64,000 nt of DNA from assembly GCA_014871385.1 (NCBI GenBank), contig CM026422.1, positions 18,045,199 through 18,109,198 of the forward strand, in the 5' to 3' direction. Of the stretch, positions 27,391-38,126 are shown piece by piece; the first letter of the stretch is position 1, and each line of letters begins with the position of its first letter. A program made the position numbers and the translations under genes. The notes under the pieces were generated by a model. That model worked only from the letters and a program-made list of their open reading frames with translations, was not told the origin of the DNA and searched no databases. This stretch comes from Ceratodon purpureus (taxonomy: Eukaryota > Streptophyta > Bryopsida > Pseudoditrichales > Ditrichaceae).

Positions 27391-27819
27391 CGTGTTCAGA
27401 TTAAGGGGCACCTGCAACAATGAGAACTCTAAAGAGGAATAAAAAACAAAGAGGTGAAGACGCATAAGAATTCTCCCATGGTTAAGTATGACGCCAAATT
27501 CAATCATCGAGTGCATATCTACGAGTGGTGGAATAGGAAGGAACCCGAATTTGCATGCTTTAGCATTGTAATCTTAATGAGACGCTTTGTACGTACTTCG
27601 TTTGGCAACTGTAATTTATTACATAGGGATTAGTACACGTACCCGCCCTAATCAGCAGAATTAATCCAGAGGCTGGGATACGACTGTCATGACTTAATCA
27701 CAGCAACTTCCTAAAATATTATCCTGAAAAATGGACGGGAATAGTTCAGTGTTACATTGGAACCACTCAATTCATAATGGGCTAGATGTAACCAATAAAC
27801 GCGACTCCTGGGACCTATA

Positions 27820-28272
27820 TCAAAATTGACGACTGCGTTTCATAGGTCTCTGAGCGGCAACGGAATCATTATTACTATCTTCTTCTCGTTCTTCTGTGCT
27901 ATGAACTGCTCGGCATCCTCTACTCTGTAGCTTACGCCCTTTGGGCCGAGGGATACTTCTTAAAAGAAGTCTGGAATATGTTCCAGGCTTGATGACCCCG
28001 ACATTTGCGTAGGCATGGGAAGCATTACTAGAATTGCCCTTCGACTCTTGAACTTCAACAGTGGCTGCTGGCAACGACCGATCACACGCCTTTGCGTCCA
28101 AAGTCATCACATCCGACTGTATGATCGGTGCCTTGCTCTGGCTGCAATCAAGCAAAGTCTTGGAATCCTGAATTGGTTCAAAAGGCCCGTCAAAATTTAC
28201 TAAGGACAAGCTATCCTCTCTCTCCTGCTGTGTAACCGGAACTGAAGGAGTACGGGACTGATGCGAGTCCAT
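27820..28272 (-). CDS. Small unknown protein, basic C-terminus
   Basis: A 150-codon ATG-started frame with balanced composition. No domain is recognised. It contains VGVIKPGTYSRLLL, which loosely resembles WILKPGKYRVYGV in the N-terminal region of the neighbouring Mutator-like protein, so it may be a detached relative of that region. It ends in a basic MKRSRQF, a possible nuclear localisation signal. A TATATAAG lies on the minus strand at 28339-28332, about 60 bp upstream of the ATG, which favours a real transcription unit. It is divergent from gene 1. Confidence 0.45.
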   Translation of the reverse strand: MDSHQSRTPSVPVTQQEREDSLSLVNFDGPFEPIQDSKTLLDCSQSKAPIIQSDVMTLDAKACDRSLPAATVEVQESKGNSSNASHAYANVGVIKPGTYSRLLLRSIPRPKGRKLQSRGCRAVHSTEEREEDSNNDSVAAQRPMKRSRQF

Positions 28273-28654
28273 TACGTCAGGAGTGAAAAAATCATGTGAG
28301 AAGTCCGATACTGAATGTGGCGTTCATATGTCTTATATACAGAATGACACAACTTGACATTGGATTAAGCGGGTATAAATAAAGGGGTTATTGTAAATGC
28401 AAGCGGCATATCAAAGACGGCGGCCTTGATGATATTCTTCTTAACATGCAGTAAACAGCTGACAGTATGAAAGTTGAACTAACTTTGTCTGTACAACAGT
28501 AATTAAGACTTGGTTACCGGATCTTAACCATGATATGCGTCGAAGTGTTATCAAGCAGTCGAGTACATATGAACATTTGGTCTGTTCATAGATTGTTCAA
28601 GCACAGCAATGTCATGGATAAAAGAGCAAGTCTTTTTTTAGCATACAAGCAGAG
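28273..28654. promoter_or_regulatory. Divergent intergenic promoter region
   Basis: Minus-strand TATATAAG at 28339-28332 faces the 150-codon gene. A plus-strand TATAAATA at 28373-28380 faces gene 1, whose ATG is 28655, leaving about 250 bp for a 5' UTR. These two TATA-like boxes are what I can see; no factor sites were identified. Confidence 0.4.
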
Positions 28655-29306
28655 ATGATAACCAGATCGGGTGCAAAAGCTAAGCTAGAATCTAGAAGAG
28701 AGCGACGTCTAGAGAGGTTACAGAAGTTAGCGCTTAGAGACGGCATAACTACTCCATACAATTTGCGTTCAACCATGGGGAGGAAGGGAGGAAACTCTAG
28801 TAAGGTTGTTACTCGAGGAGAAGTGGGTGACGGGGATGCGTTTGATGAAGCCGAGGTCCAGCCAAAGAAACTTCAGTTTCTTGCCGACGGCGGTTGTTCA
28901 ACTTTAATAGAGACTACGAAGGTAAGTTATGTTGATATGTAGTTCACATTCCAGTCACGTAGTTGATTTCACACATTATTCATTGATTACTAGTTCACGT
29001 TAAAAAGAGACCTCTTAGCTACAATGATTACCGCTGCCCATATTCCAGTCACTACATGCATTTTATTCCGAGTAGACTCAAGAGTAATAAACCAGTACGT
29101 AGTACTTTAATAACATCATTTAGGGCAACTGGACCTTAGGCAGTCGGTACACAAGGCAGATGAGCCCATGGAGGCTGTCCTTTGAAACCCTGGTTCACTA
29201 GGTAATGCTTGGCCTCGAGGCATCCACCCCCTGCAAGATCTGCAAAGTGTTAGCTCTGAAAATGCAATCACCAAACCTGTTCTAAGCTACTGGAATTGTT
29301 TCGCAG

Positions 29307-29385
29307 GAAGGGGATTCGCAGGAAGTGGATTCGCAGGAAGGGGATTCGCAGGAAGGGGCTTCGCAGGAAGGGGCTTTGGAAGTTC
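29307..29385 (+). repeat. 15-bp coding microrepeat (DSQEG) in gene 1 exon 2
   Basis: The exon opens with four to five near-identical 15-bp units (GAAGGGGATTCGCAG and variants) encoding EGDSQ / EVDSQ / EGASQ. The SQ pairs would be candidate phosphorylation sites for ATM/ATR-type kinases, but this is inference. The repeat also contains CAG at each unit end, so alternative acceptors in steps of 15 bp are possible. Confidence 0.7.
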
Positions 29386-29839
29386 AACAGAGGCGCGGTC
29401 GACCCCAGCTTCAGAAGTCGGATTCGCATTCCTTCTGCCCTGAGCCATCTCAAAGGATGGTGGAATTAGGCGCCTCAAGCGCTGGACGTGAAGAGATCGA
29501 AGTCGATGGAGACCAGGTAATGTGACCAGCAGGGATTTATTTGCTGCTTTCTCTCCACGGGGCTCCTTGATCATGTATAGATAGAACCCATCATGCGATG
29601 GTTACAGGTGGTCGAGTGGGTATTCTTCACAAGCGCAGTACTAGAAAATGAGATAGGGATTTGGTGTGGTCGGAGAGGAACAGAGTGGTTATCATGGGCT
29701 GTACATGTGCCAGTGAGCTACCACTTGTGGGGTTCTTGATCTGCATTATATGATTTTTTTCTCTGTCCAAGCCTAGGATGAATTGCGAACATTCTATCCT
29801 ACTCTACTTGGATACAAATCTGAATGCTAATTTTCATAA

Positions 29840-32470
29840 AAGGGCCCGAGCAGACTCGCAGCCCACACTCGAAGGTACTTGAATTCGGTAGTATAACGAG
29901 GAGAATCGGCCTGAGTAGACTCGCAGCAAGCTCTTGTGAATTTAGAATTTGGTAGTGTTACCAGGTAGAATGGCCCGAGCAGACTCGCAGCAGGCTCTTC
30001 AAGAACTTACGATGAGGTACTGTAACGTCACTTCTGGTCGGGTTCCCATGTGGCCCTATTATTTATTTCTGTCAAGGTCTTCGTGTATTTCGGTTCAACT
30101 AGATGAAGTCAAGTTAGTACGGTCTTATTGCTAAGGCATATGGACCATCACATTCGGGCATTTGAAGATTCTAGGATTGCTCTAAATCACAGCATAACAG
30201 GAAATCACACCATTTGAAATGTCATTATTGCCTCTTCGTAGGTCATCATAGCCATATCGTAGGTCATCATAGCCAAAGATTAGCAGACTCGCAGCAGGCA
30301 CTTGAAGATATGTGATCTCGGTAGTGTAACCAGGTGGAAGGGCCCGAGCAGACTCTCTGCAGGCTCTTCTCAATTTAGAATTCGCTAGTGTTGCCAGGGG
30401 CAACGGCCCGAGCAGACTCGCTGCAGGCTCTTCTCAACTAAGAATTCCATAGTATTACCAGGGGGAAGGGCCCGAGCAGACTTGCAGCAGGCACTTGAAG
30501 GCATGTGATCTCGGTAGCGTAACCAGCTGGAAGGGCCTGAGCAGACTCACAGCAAGCACTAGAAGGTATGTGATCTCGGTAGTGTAACCAACTGGAAGGG
30601 CCCGAGCAGACTCGCAGTAGGCTCTAATGAATTTAGAATTCGGTAGTATCACCAGGGGGAAGGGCCCGATCACACTTGCAGCAGGCACTTGAAGGCATGT
30701 GATCTCGGTAGTGTAACCAGCTGGAAGGGCCCGAGCAGACTCACAGCAAGCACTAGAAGGTATGTGATCTCGGTAGTGTAACCAGCTGGAAGGGCCCGAG
30801 CAGACTCACAGCAAGCACTAGAAGGTATGTGATCTCGGTAGTGTAACCAGCTGGAAGGGCCCGAGCAGACTCGCAGTAGGCTCTATTGAATTCAGAATTC
30901 GGTAGTACTACCTGGGGGAAGGGCCCGAGCAGACTTGCAGCAGGCACTTAGAGGTATGTGACCTCGGTAGTGTAACCAGCTGGAAGGGCCCGAGCAGACT
31001 CACAGCAAGCACTAGAAGGTATGTGATCTCGGTAGTGTAACCAGCTGGAAGGGCCCGAGCAGACTCGCAGTAGGCTCTATTGAATTTAGAATTCGGTAGT
31101 ATTACCTGGGGGAAGGGCCCGAGCAGACTTGCAGCAGGCACTTAGAGGTATGTGACCTCGGTAGTGTAACCAGCTGGAAGGGCCCGAGCAGACTCACAGC
31201 AAGCACTAGAAGGTATGTGATCTCGGTAGTGTAACCAGCTGGAAGGGCCCGAGCAGACTCGCAGTAGGCTCTATTGAATTTAGAATTCGGTAGTATTACC
31301 TAGGGGAAGGGCCCGAGCAGACTTGCAGCAGGCACTTAGAGGTATGTGACCTCGGTAGTGTAACCAGCTAGAAGGGCCCGAGCAGACTCTCTGCAGGCAC
31401 TAAAGAATGTAGTATTCAGTAGTGTTTCCAGGGGGGAGGGCCCGAGCAGACTCGCAGAAGGCACTTGATGTTATGTGATCTCTGTAGTGTAACTAGGTGG
31501 AAGGGCCCGAGCAGACTTGCAGCAGGTACTTGAGGGTATGTCATCTCGGTACTGCAAACAGGAGGTAGGGCCCGAGCAGACTCTCTGTAGGCACTAGAAG
31601 GTATGTGATCTTGGTAGTGTAACCATGGGGTAGGGCCCGAGCAGACTCGCAGTATTGAAACAAATGACAAAATCGAGTGTAAAAAATGATAGAAGTAGAT
31701 CTCCCAGATGAACATATTCATTTTTATACTTCTTACTATCATGATTACGTAAATCCACAGTTCATTTGTTGGTTTAGAAGTCAACTCAGCCCGGATATGT
31801 TCATATATTGAGCTTATTCCTTGGTATTTCTCGAAAAAAATATTGGAATGATGTAGTGTAACTAGGTAACAGGGCCAAGGCAGTCTCGCAGCAGGCACTT
31901 GGAGGTATGTGATCTCGGTAGTGTAACCAGGTGGATGGGCCCGAGCAGACTCACAGCAAGCACTAGAAGGTATGAGATCTCGGTAGTGTAACCAGCTGGA
32001 AGGGCCCGAGCAGACTCGCAGTAGGCTCTATTGAATTTAGAATTTGGTAGTATTACCTGGGGGAAGGGCCCGATCACACTTGCAGCAGGCACTTGAAGGC
32101 ATGTGATCTCGGTAGTGTAACCAGCTGGAAGGGCCCGAGCAGACTCGCAGTAGGCTCTAATGAATTTAGAATTCGGTAGTATTACCTGGGGGAAGGGCCC
32201 GAGCAGACTTGCAGCAGGCACTTGAAGGCATGTGATCTCGGTAGTGTAACCAGCTGGAAGGGCCCGAGCAGACTCATAGCAAGCACTAGAAGGTATGTGA
32301 TCTCTGTAGTGTAACCAGCTGGAAGGGCCCGAGCAGACTTGCAGCAGGCACTTGAAGGCATGTGATCTCGGTAGTGTAACCAGCTGGAAGGGCCCGAGCA
32401 GAGTCGCACCAGGGTCATCTTAGAACTAAATCGATGTAGTTTAACCAAGTGAGCAGACTTGCAGGAGGGT
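29840..32470 (+). repeat. 65-bp minisatellite inside gene 1 intron
   Basis: About 40 diverged units built around GGGCCCGAGCAGACTCGCAG. In the cleanest part (30721-30850) the period is exactly 65 bp. At least two subtypes alternate: one with CACTAGAAGGTATGTGATCTC and one with GGCTCTATTGAATTTAGAATTC, so a higher-order unit of two to three subtypes is visible around 30700-31400. A unique AT-rich segment (about 31655-31860) interrupts the array. Long minus-strand open frames with ESARALPAGYTTEITYL repeats are a by-product of the non-frame-breaking repeat. Confidence 0.93.
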
Positions 32471-32950
32471 GGTCAATCAACTGCATTGACTTGGTGGAGC
32501 AAGGTGCAAGGCCCGTGGCAGAGTCCTGGCAGGAAAGACACAAAGCTTGGAGACATGTGCTGATGGTCTGCTCGTCTCCTAGCTTGCTTGCAGCAGCGTC
32601 GTTTGGACTTATTTGATGTCGTTGAGGTGGTCGTTGACATTTGGTTTGGGCCGAGCAGGATAAATTTCTTTTTTATTTACTTGAATTCATCGACTCACAG
32701 AGGATAGTGAGGTGTGACATAGTGTACTAATTCTTCTGCTTCCTGTGATGGCTGCGAAGTTCTGTTGAAAATTAGGTACATTGTTTTTTAATTGAGGCCG
32801 TATAATGAGTTTAAATTGAAGCAAGGGCTATTGATCAATACTTATTCATATTGGATATTACTCTTTCTTCGTTTGGCAACTATTGTGCTCTGTCTTCAAC
32901 CACGTATCGAAGAACTTTGATCATGCATAACTCTGATCAGAACTTTGTAC
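32471..32950. other. Intron sequence between minisatellite and LTR element
   Basis: Unique sequence with no gene. The first ~200 bp may be very degraded minisatellite units (CAGACTTGCAGGAGGG at 32454). Confidence 0.5.
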
Positions 32951-33335
32951 CTGCTTGTGGAAAGTGATTTCCACGGTTGACACACCGGAATACTAATTCC
33001 GGTAGGAAAATGATAAAAAAATTAAAAATTTTATGTTAGAAATACGGAAGTACTAAGCCTATAAGTAAAACAACCGGTTAAGCCGGTCGGCTGAATAAAT
33101 AAGTGACCGGAAGGCCAGCCGGGTGAGATCCGGTCGTCTGCGGTGGAGGAGAGACGGGTACAGTCCATATGACAGAGCCCTGACCCGGCAGACTTAAGGA
33201 TAACCACCAAAAAGTACAACGCACACGGGGATAATGGCTGCAACCATTAAAACGCCGCCGGTCGCGACCGTCCAATGATGAGGGGCTACGACCGTCCGCC
33301 ATGATGAGCTACGAACGGGTGGGCGCGAGGGCAGG

Positions 33336-33343
33336 TATAAAAG
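33336..33343 (+). promoter_or_regulatory. TATA box of 5' LTR
   Basis: TATAAAAG, the only strong TATA box in the LTR, lies about 200 bp before the LTR ORF start. Initiation near 33365-33370 would put the 621-codon ORF first on the genomic RNA and define the U3/R boundary. The 3' LTR carries the same box at 42712-42719. Confidence 0.75.
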
Positions 33344-33544
33344 GAGGAAGAACCGCCATGCTCCTCCTTTCTCTTTGTCATTTTGTGGCACGACGGGTCC
33401 TTGCGCTCTAAGGCGGAGGGCGCAGTTAGGGTTAGACGGTAGGAGAGAGACGGTGAGACGGAAGTGTTTCCGTTAGGCGAGAGATTGTGGTGAGGATCGT
33501 GCGTGCAGGTGTTACCGGAGTGACGGAGAGGAGGACTTAGCAGA

Positions 33545-35410
33545 ATGGGTAGGAAAGGGAAGGAACCGGCGGCGGAAGGACAGTCGTTCAGGGTACAACG
33601 GGTAATGCCGTTGATACCGGCCGGCGAGAAGGAGAAGGAGCTCCTCCGGACCGCCTTAGAGTCTATGAGATGTGAGGTCCTACTGGACAAGGCATGGGGT
33701 TGGAAGCTTGCCCTTCCGGCCCAGGAGATCCTCGTCAAGAATCCCGAGAATCGAGGAACCATTCGGGGAGAGCCGGATAAGTGGACGGCACAACTCTGGA
33801 GGGAGACGTATGGTTTCAAGAACTCCGGCGAGGTCTCGACGCCGGAGCCCCGGGACTTCGTACACCGGTATCTCAAGGGGGCCGGAGACCCGAGAGAAGG
33901 ATGGGGGCTGGATGACATTGTGGATCCGGAGGCCCGGAGAGTAGTAGGGTTTATGAACCCTATTTTCCATCCGGAAAAGCCCAAACGGATCACCAACAAG
34001 TGGGCGTCCGTTTTCATTGGGGCCATGATCGGTGAATTCACGGTGGACTGGGGGGTCATGATGAAGACGATAATCGACCGACAGGTGGCCAATCTCCGGA
34101 AGACCAAGAAGCAGGCCACCTGCCTTCCGTCTTTCCTCATTCACCTCTACCGTACTAAGGGGCTGTTGAGTGCTGAGGAGGTCCGGGAGTACGATGAGCT
34201 CTTAAGCTATCAGCAGTTCGCTGAGCCGGAAGAAGTGTCCGACCAGGACGATGATGATGATGTTATTGAGGTCTCCCCCACGCCGGCTAAGAGACCCCGT
34301 CCTAGCCCGGAAAAGGGACAGCCATCCGGATCACCTCGGACTCCAGTACCGGCCAAGCGAACCCTGAACACGGAGATCCAACAGCCCACCGGACCACCGG
34401 AGCACACCGGAGATCCGTACCAGGACTTAGTTAACCTATCGGAGCAGGCGACGACGTATGCCCGGTTCTTACAGTCGACTAGGCAGGCGGAGGGCCGGTT
34501 GGCTAGGGAGGTAATGATCCTTACGGGTTCGGACCGGTTGGAGGATTGCCTGAGTATTCTTCGCAAGCACCGGGACTTGGCCGGTCTCCAGGAGAAGCAC
34601 ATGGACCGGCTAGCGAAGTACCGGGAAACGAATCGGAAGCTCGAGGAGGAGGTGCGTGATGCCCGGAAAGATTTCAATGACGCCCGTGACCGGTCAGTCG
34701 AGGCCATCCGGTCGGTCGCCGAGATCAAGGCCACTTTAGCTCTTCCGGTGGATGTGGCCAATCAGTGCGCCGTTTACCAAGCCTTCCTGACCCGTCAACC
34801 GGATCCGACTATGAAGAATATTATAAAGTTCATGCACAACCGGACGCAGGTGATGAAGGACACTTGGATGATGATGAAGAACCTGGTGGAAGTCCTCGGT
34901 TACGCAGAGGCCGGTCCGTCATCAGGGCCACCGGCAAATCAAGAGGATCCCAGACCACCGTCCCCAACCAGGGAACCGGCACCGGTGCCACCTCCAGCCT
35001 CTCCGATACGGTCGGCCATCCGGCCCGCCCAACAGGAGGTAGGACATCCGCTGGAGGATCCTATTCCGGACACCTTGAGCAGTCTGCACACTCTACCCAA
35101 CTTGGATGGAGTCGAGACTGTTAACCCCGGAAACATTCCTTTGGGACCGGACCAGAGACCACCACCGGTAGATTTTATACCGGTACAGGGATCTCCGGAA
35201 ACGCTCCAGGTGGATCTCAGCGCAGTTCCGGTGGCGGCACGATCTCCATCCCCGGCAGTTCAAGTAGACCGATCCCGGAAGTCCAGCGAACCGTCAGCAT
35301 CGGAGGCTCCGGAAGAAGGCCCCTCGTTGAAGAAACTGAAGCGGCCACAGAAGAAGGAACGGTTGGACGGCACCCGGCACAGTCCCCGGCTAGATAAGCA
35401 CAAGGAGTAG
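33545..35410 (+). CDS. 621-aa protein encoded inside the 5' LTR, unknown function
   Basis: Intact ATG-to-TAG frame lying entirely within the LTR. Residues 1-225 look globular (WGWKLALPAQEILVKNP; later FIGAMIGEFTVDWGVMM and CLPSFLIHLYRTKGLL). An acidic stretch (about 230-242) and a Pro/Arg segment follow. A predicted coiled coil with heptads, rich in RKLEEEVRDARKDF, covers about 320-400. The C-terminal third is Pro-rich, ending in a basic tail (LKKLKRPQKKERLDG). The N-terminal half vaguely recalls the extra non-gag ORFs of large plant gypsy elements, but I recognise no domain. A nucleic-acid-binding or structural accessory role is possible. Base composition (CCGG-rich) matches gag-pol, so it belongs to the element. 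Confidence 0.85.
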   Translation: MGRKGKEPAAEGQSFRVQRVMPLIPAGEKEKELLRTALESMRCEVLLDKAWGWKLALPAQEILVKNPENRGTIRGEPDKWTAQLWRETYGFKNSGEVSTPEPRDFVHRYLKGAGDPREGWGLDDIVDPEARRVVGFMNPIFHPEKPKRITNKWASVFIGAMIGEFTVDWGVMMKTIIDRQVANLRKTKKQATCLPSFLIHLYRTKGLLSAEEVREYDELLSYQQFAEPEEVSDQDDDDDVIEVSPTPAKRPRPSPEKGQPSGSPRTPVPAKRTLNTEIQQPTGPPEHTGDPYQDLVNLSEQATTYARFLQSTRQAEGRLAREVMILTGSDRLEDCLSILRKHRDLAGLQEKHMDRLAKYRETNRKLEEEVRDARKDFNDARDRSVEAIRSVAEIKATLALPVDVANQCAVYQAFLTRQPDPTMKNIIKFMHNRTQVMKDTWMMMKNLVEVLGYAEAGPSSGPPANQEDPRPPSPTREPAPVPPPASPIRSAIRPAQQEVGHPLEDPIPDTLSSLHTLPNLDGVETVNPGNIPLGPDQRPPPVDFIPVQGSPETLQVDLSAVPVAARSPSPAVQVDRSRKSSEPSASEAPEEGPSLKKLKRPQKKERLDGTRHSPRLDKHKE

Positions 35411-36476
35411 GTTTTAGGATAAGGACCGGATAAAATGGCAGCGACTAACGATGGGGCTCCAGTGCACCCGGCTGCCAATCCGGATAGATAGCGGCAGTAA
35501 CTAGGAATAGAAGGCGGCCACCGGTCCGGGATTCCCGGATCCAAGATCCGGAATTTCTGGATCTCGGTGGGCCACTTGGTCGCTTTAGGAACCGATAGGT
35601 TTTAGTATTTAAGTTAGACGTTTTCCCAAGGCCGGGGCCTTGTTTTTGTACGCCGTTTTGTTGTTGCAATTGAGAATATACTTTTGGATTTGTTGTGTCA
35701 ACCGGCTGCTGACGGGTCCGTTGCCGTATGGTTTGTGGTTCTATTGTCTTCAGTAGTGTTCCGGAGGAGTGTTGAACAGTAGGAAGGTCAGGAGAGCGCC
35801 CGGAGAGACTGGGGAGGTGTCAAGCGTCGAGTGTTGACGGTTTCCAGTCCCGGAAGGAGCCCGTAGGGAAGGAGAGACGTATTGCAGCAGGGCTGGTAGT
35901 CTCAAGGACACGGAGAGCCGTGTGTACACCGGGATCCGGAAACGGACCGGTCGCTTCCTGTAGATGGGATAAAAGCCGGATGCCCTACTGCGAACCAATC
36001 CGGAAGGAAGATAGTATGGTAGAATACCGTGCAGCCGTAAGGTGATGTCATTGTAGTATGATTTCCGTATCAGTAACCGGTACTGAGTAGTTATCCGGAC
36101 CGGTCCATAGCCGTACGGAAGGATTATTACTCCACTTCTCGGGTGGTAGATAGGAACAGTGGGGTGTCCAGCCACTATAAGTCACGGGACGGTGGAAAAT
36201 CCAGCCACTTGAAAGGATAGACGGATCAGTGGGAACCGGCCACTAGTCTAAAAAGCCGGAGAATAGGAACGAGGCAAAAACTACCGGATTTGTCCAACCG
36301 TCTGTAAGACGGTGTACGGTCGGACACGGGTGGTGATTTCCGTTAAAATCTAAAAGGAAGAAAACTATAGGTCTTCGTGGGAACGAACACGGAGTGGTTT
36401 ACTTTGGAGGGTATTTAGTGTCAATTAAGTGCCTTCCGGAGGAATACTGATACCACGTCGTGCTACATGTGATTTT

Positions 36477-36494
36477 TGGCGCCGCTGCCGGGGA
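36477..36494 (+). promoter_or_regulatory. Primer binding site, tRNA-Asp type
   Basis: TGGCGCCGCTGCCGGGGA starts 9 nt after the 5' LTR. Its complement ends in the CCA-terminated acceptor/T-arm sequence typical of plant tRNA-Asp, with one difference (C for T) from the common plant gypsy site. Confidence 0.85.
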
Positions 36495-36561
36495 TCTATA
36501 TGATTTTCTTTCTCCGGATTTCTACGGTTGTCACTAACCCAAGTCAGTTTGTAGAAAACGC

Positions 36562-38126
36562 ATGAATCCAAACTCTGAGCCGGAAGGAGTACGGAGGTCT
36601 AGTAGAAAGAAGAAGGGTGATCAGGAGACGGAAGCCAGACCATTCGTCACTACTAGAGCAGAATCCATTGAAGACACAGATCAAGAGATAGCCGGGACTT
36701 CCGGATCCGAAGGTCAGGGTGGGACAGTACCACCCGGGCCGGTGGCCGGAGGACCGGTAGCGGGTCTTCCTATGGCCCGGACGTTCTCCAGACTGAAGTA
36801 TCGGAAGTTCAGGGCGATGGCCGGGAGGACGTGGACGAATGGCTAAGCGAGTTCAACGCCACGGCTGCTGCCAACCAAGAGGACGAAGCAATCAAGTTAC
36901 GGTTGTTCCAGGGATTACTCAAGAAGGAGGCACTCCAGTGGTACCAGGAGGAACCGGACAACGTGCGAAGGAGTTGGGGTTTGCTATCCGATGCCTTCCG
37001 GAGGGCCTTCCGGGAGGTAGGAGGAGAAGCCCGCACATTGGGAAAACTTAGTAAAATCCGGATGGAGCCGGAAGAGTCAGTCCGCCGGTACGGACAGAGG
37101 GTTAGGAGTTTAATTCATAAACTAAGTCCCGGAATTGCAAACAGTATCCAGGTAGAATGGTACGTCGCTGGGTTACCCGACCGGATGGGGTTCCAAGTAA
37201 GGCAGACCCGGCCACAGACTTTACCGGAGGCCATGGAGGCCGCCCAGAACTATGAAAACTCCAAGCAGTCCATACGGCAGTACCGTAAGGCAGGGAAGAC
37301 CTCTAGACGTCTCCGAAAGGTCCGGAGGAACCGGGATTCTAGTTCAGAATCCAGTGGATCCAGCTCCGAAGATAGCTCGGAAACCGGAAGCAGCAGCAGT
37401 GAGGAGGACCGCTCACGACGGAAGGCGTCAGGTAGCAAGGGCTACCGGAAGGACAAAGAACGGACGATAGTCCGAGTAAAGGAGGAATACCCATCGGAGA
37501 AACGGATGATCAAAGATCTGGTGAACAGCATTGAAGAACTCAAAGTCCAGATGGCGGAAGAGAAGAAAGCACGGAAAGCGCTGCCCACCGTCCGGAACAA
37601 TGTGTGGTGCACCAACTGCGGAAAGCCGGGACATTACAACCGGGAATGCCCACACGGAGCGCCCAAGAGAGTGCAGTTTGTGGATGAAGAGGGGTCAGTA
37701 TTCTTTGCGGAACCTGCTTATGAAGAGGAGGAAGTGAAGATGCTACCGGTTTACCAGGTAAACCCGGCCTATGGCCGTGGACGGATGATACAGCCGGTTA
37801 TCCGACCTCGACCCGGAATGGGCTATCCATCCGGTGGACATCCGGCCCCGCCGGCACGACCACCCGTCTCAGTGGAACGGCAGTTTGAATGCTGTTACAT
37901 TTGTGGAGAAGCCGGTCATTATGCTAACAATTGTCCACACCGAGGAGGTCAAGGCGCACCGTTGGAACTTCCGTGTCAAAACTGTGGTCAGTACGGCCAT
38001 AAGTCACCCCAATGCCAACAACCGGTTAGACCTAGGGCTATCTATAAGCAAGTGGAAGAACCTCCACGGGAGCGTACCGGGCTCAACTACGGTCACAAAG
38101 ACGGGGTAGAGAATCCGCCAAGTTGA
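36562..38126 (+). CDS. gag: Gag polyprotein (capsid and nucleocapsid), one frame break
   Basis: Starts at ATG 36562 (MNPNSEPEGVRR). The first 94 codons end out of frame; the capsid region continues in the -1 frame from about 36810, where GDGREDVDEWLSEF, then LKKEALQWYQ and YVAGLPDRM, identify the retrotransposon gag domain. The change occurs at TTCAGGGCGA, so either a single G is missing or there is -1 slippage. A Ser-rich acidic linker (about 37340-37410) follows. Three CCHC knuckles are visible: CTNCGKPGHYNREC, CYICGEAGHYANNC and CQNCGQYGHKSPQC. The frame ends with TGA at 38124-38126, immediately followed by CGG, and stays open afterwards into the protease. Confidence 0.88.

Larger units (their letters stand above)
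32956..36467 (+). repeat. 5' LTR (3,512 bp)
   Basis: Begins TGTGGAAAGTGATTTCCAC and ends GTGCTACA. Two perfect short inverted repeats sit at its left end: GTGGAAA/TTTCCAC and ACCGGAAT/ATTCCGGT with 4-nt loops. A TATA box (33336-33343) precedes the LTR ORF. The last ~1 kb after the ORF is non-coding. Confidence 0.96.

Noticed and set aside
30182..32448. Series of minus-strand open frames with ESARALPAGYTTEITYL repeats
   Set aside because: They are translations of the 65-bp minisatellite; starts and stops vary with unit subtype and no splice structure is consistent.
29840..32470. CRISPR-like array of regularly spaced repeats
   Set aside because: The spacers are themselves repeated and the DNA is eukaryotic with introns; this is an ordinary minisatellite.
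33286..34140. 284-codon minus-strand open frame in the LTR (repeated at 42662-43516)
   Set aside because: It lies antisense to the 621-codon LTR ORF, is Ser/Pro/Arg-rich as expected of a CCGG-rich shadow frame, and has no domain or promoter.
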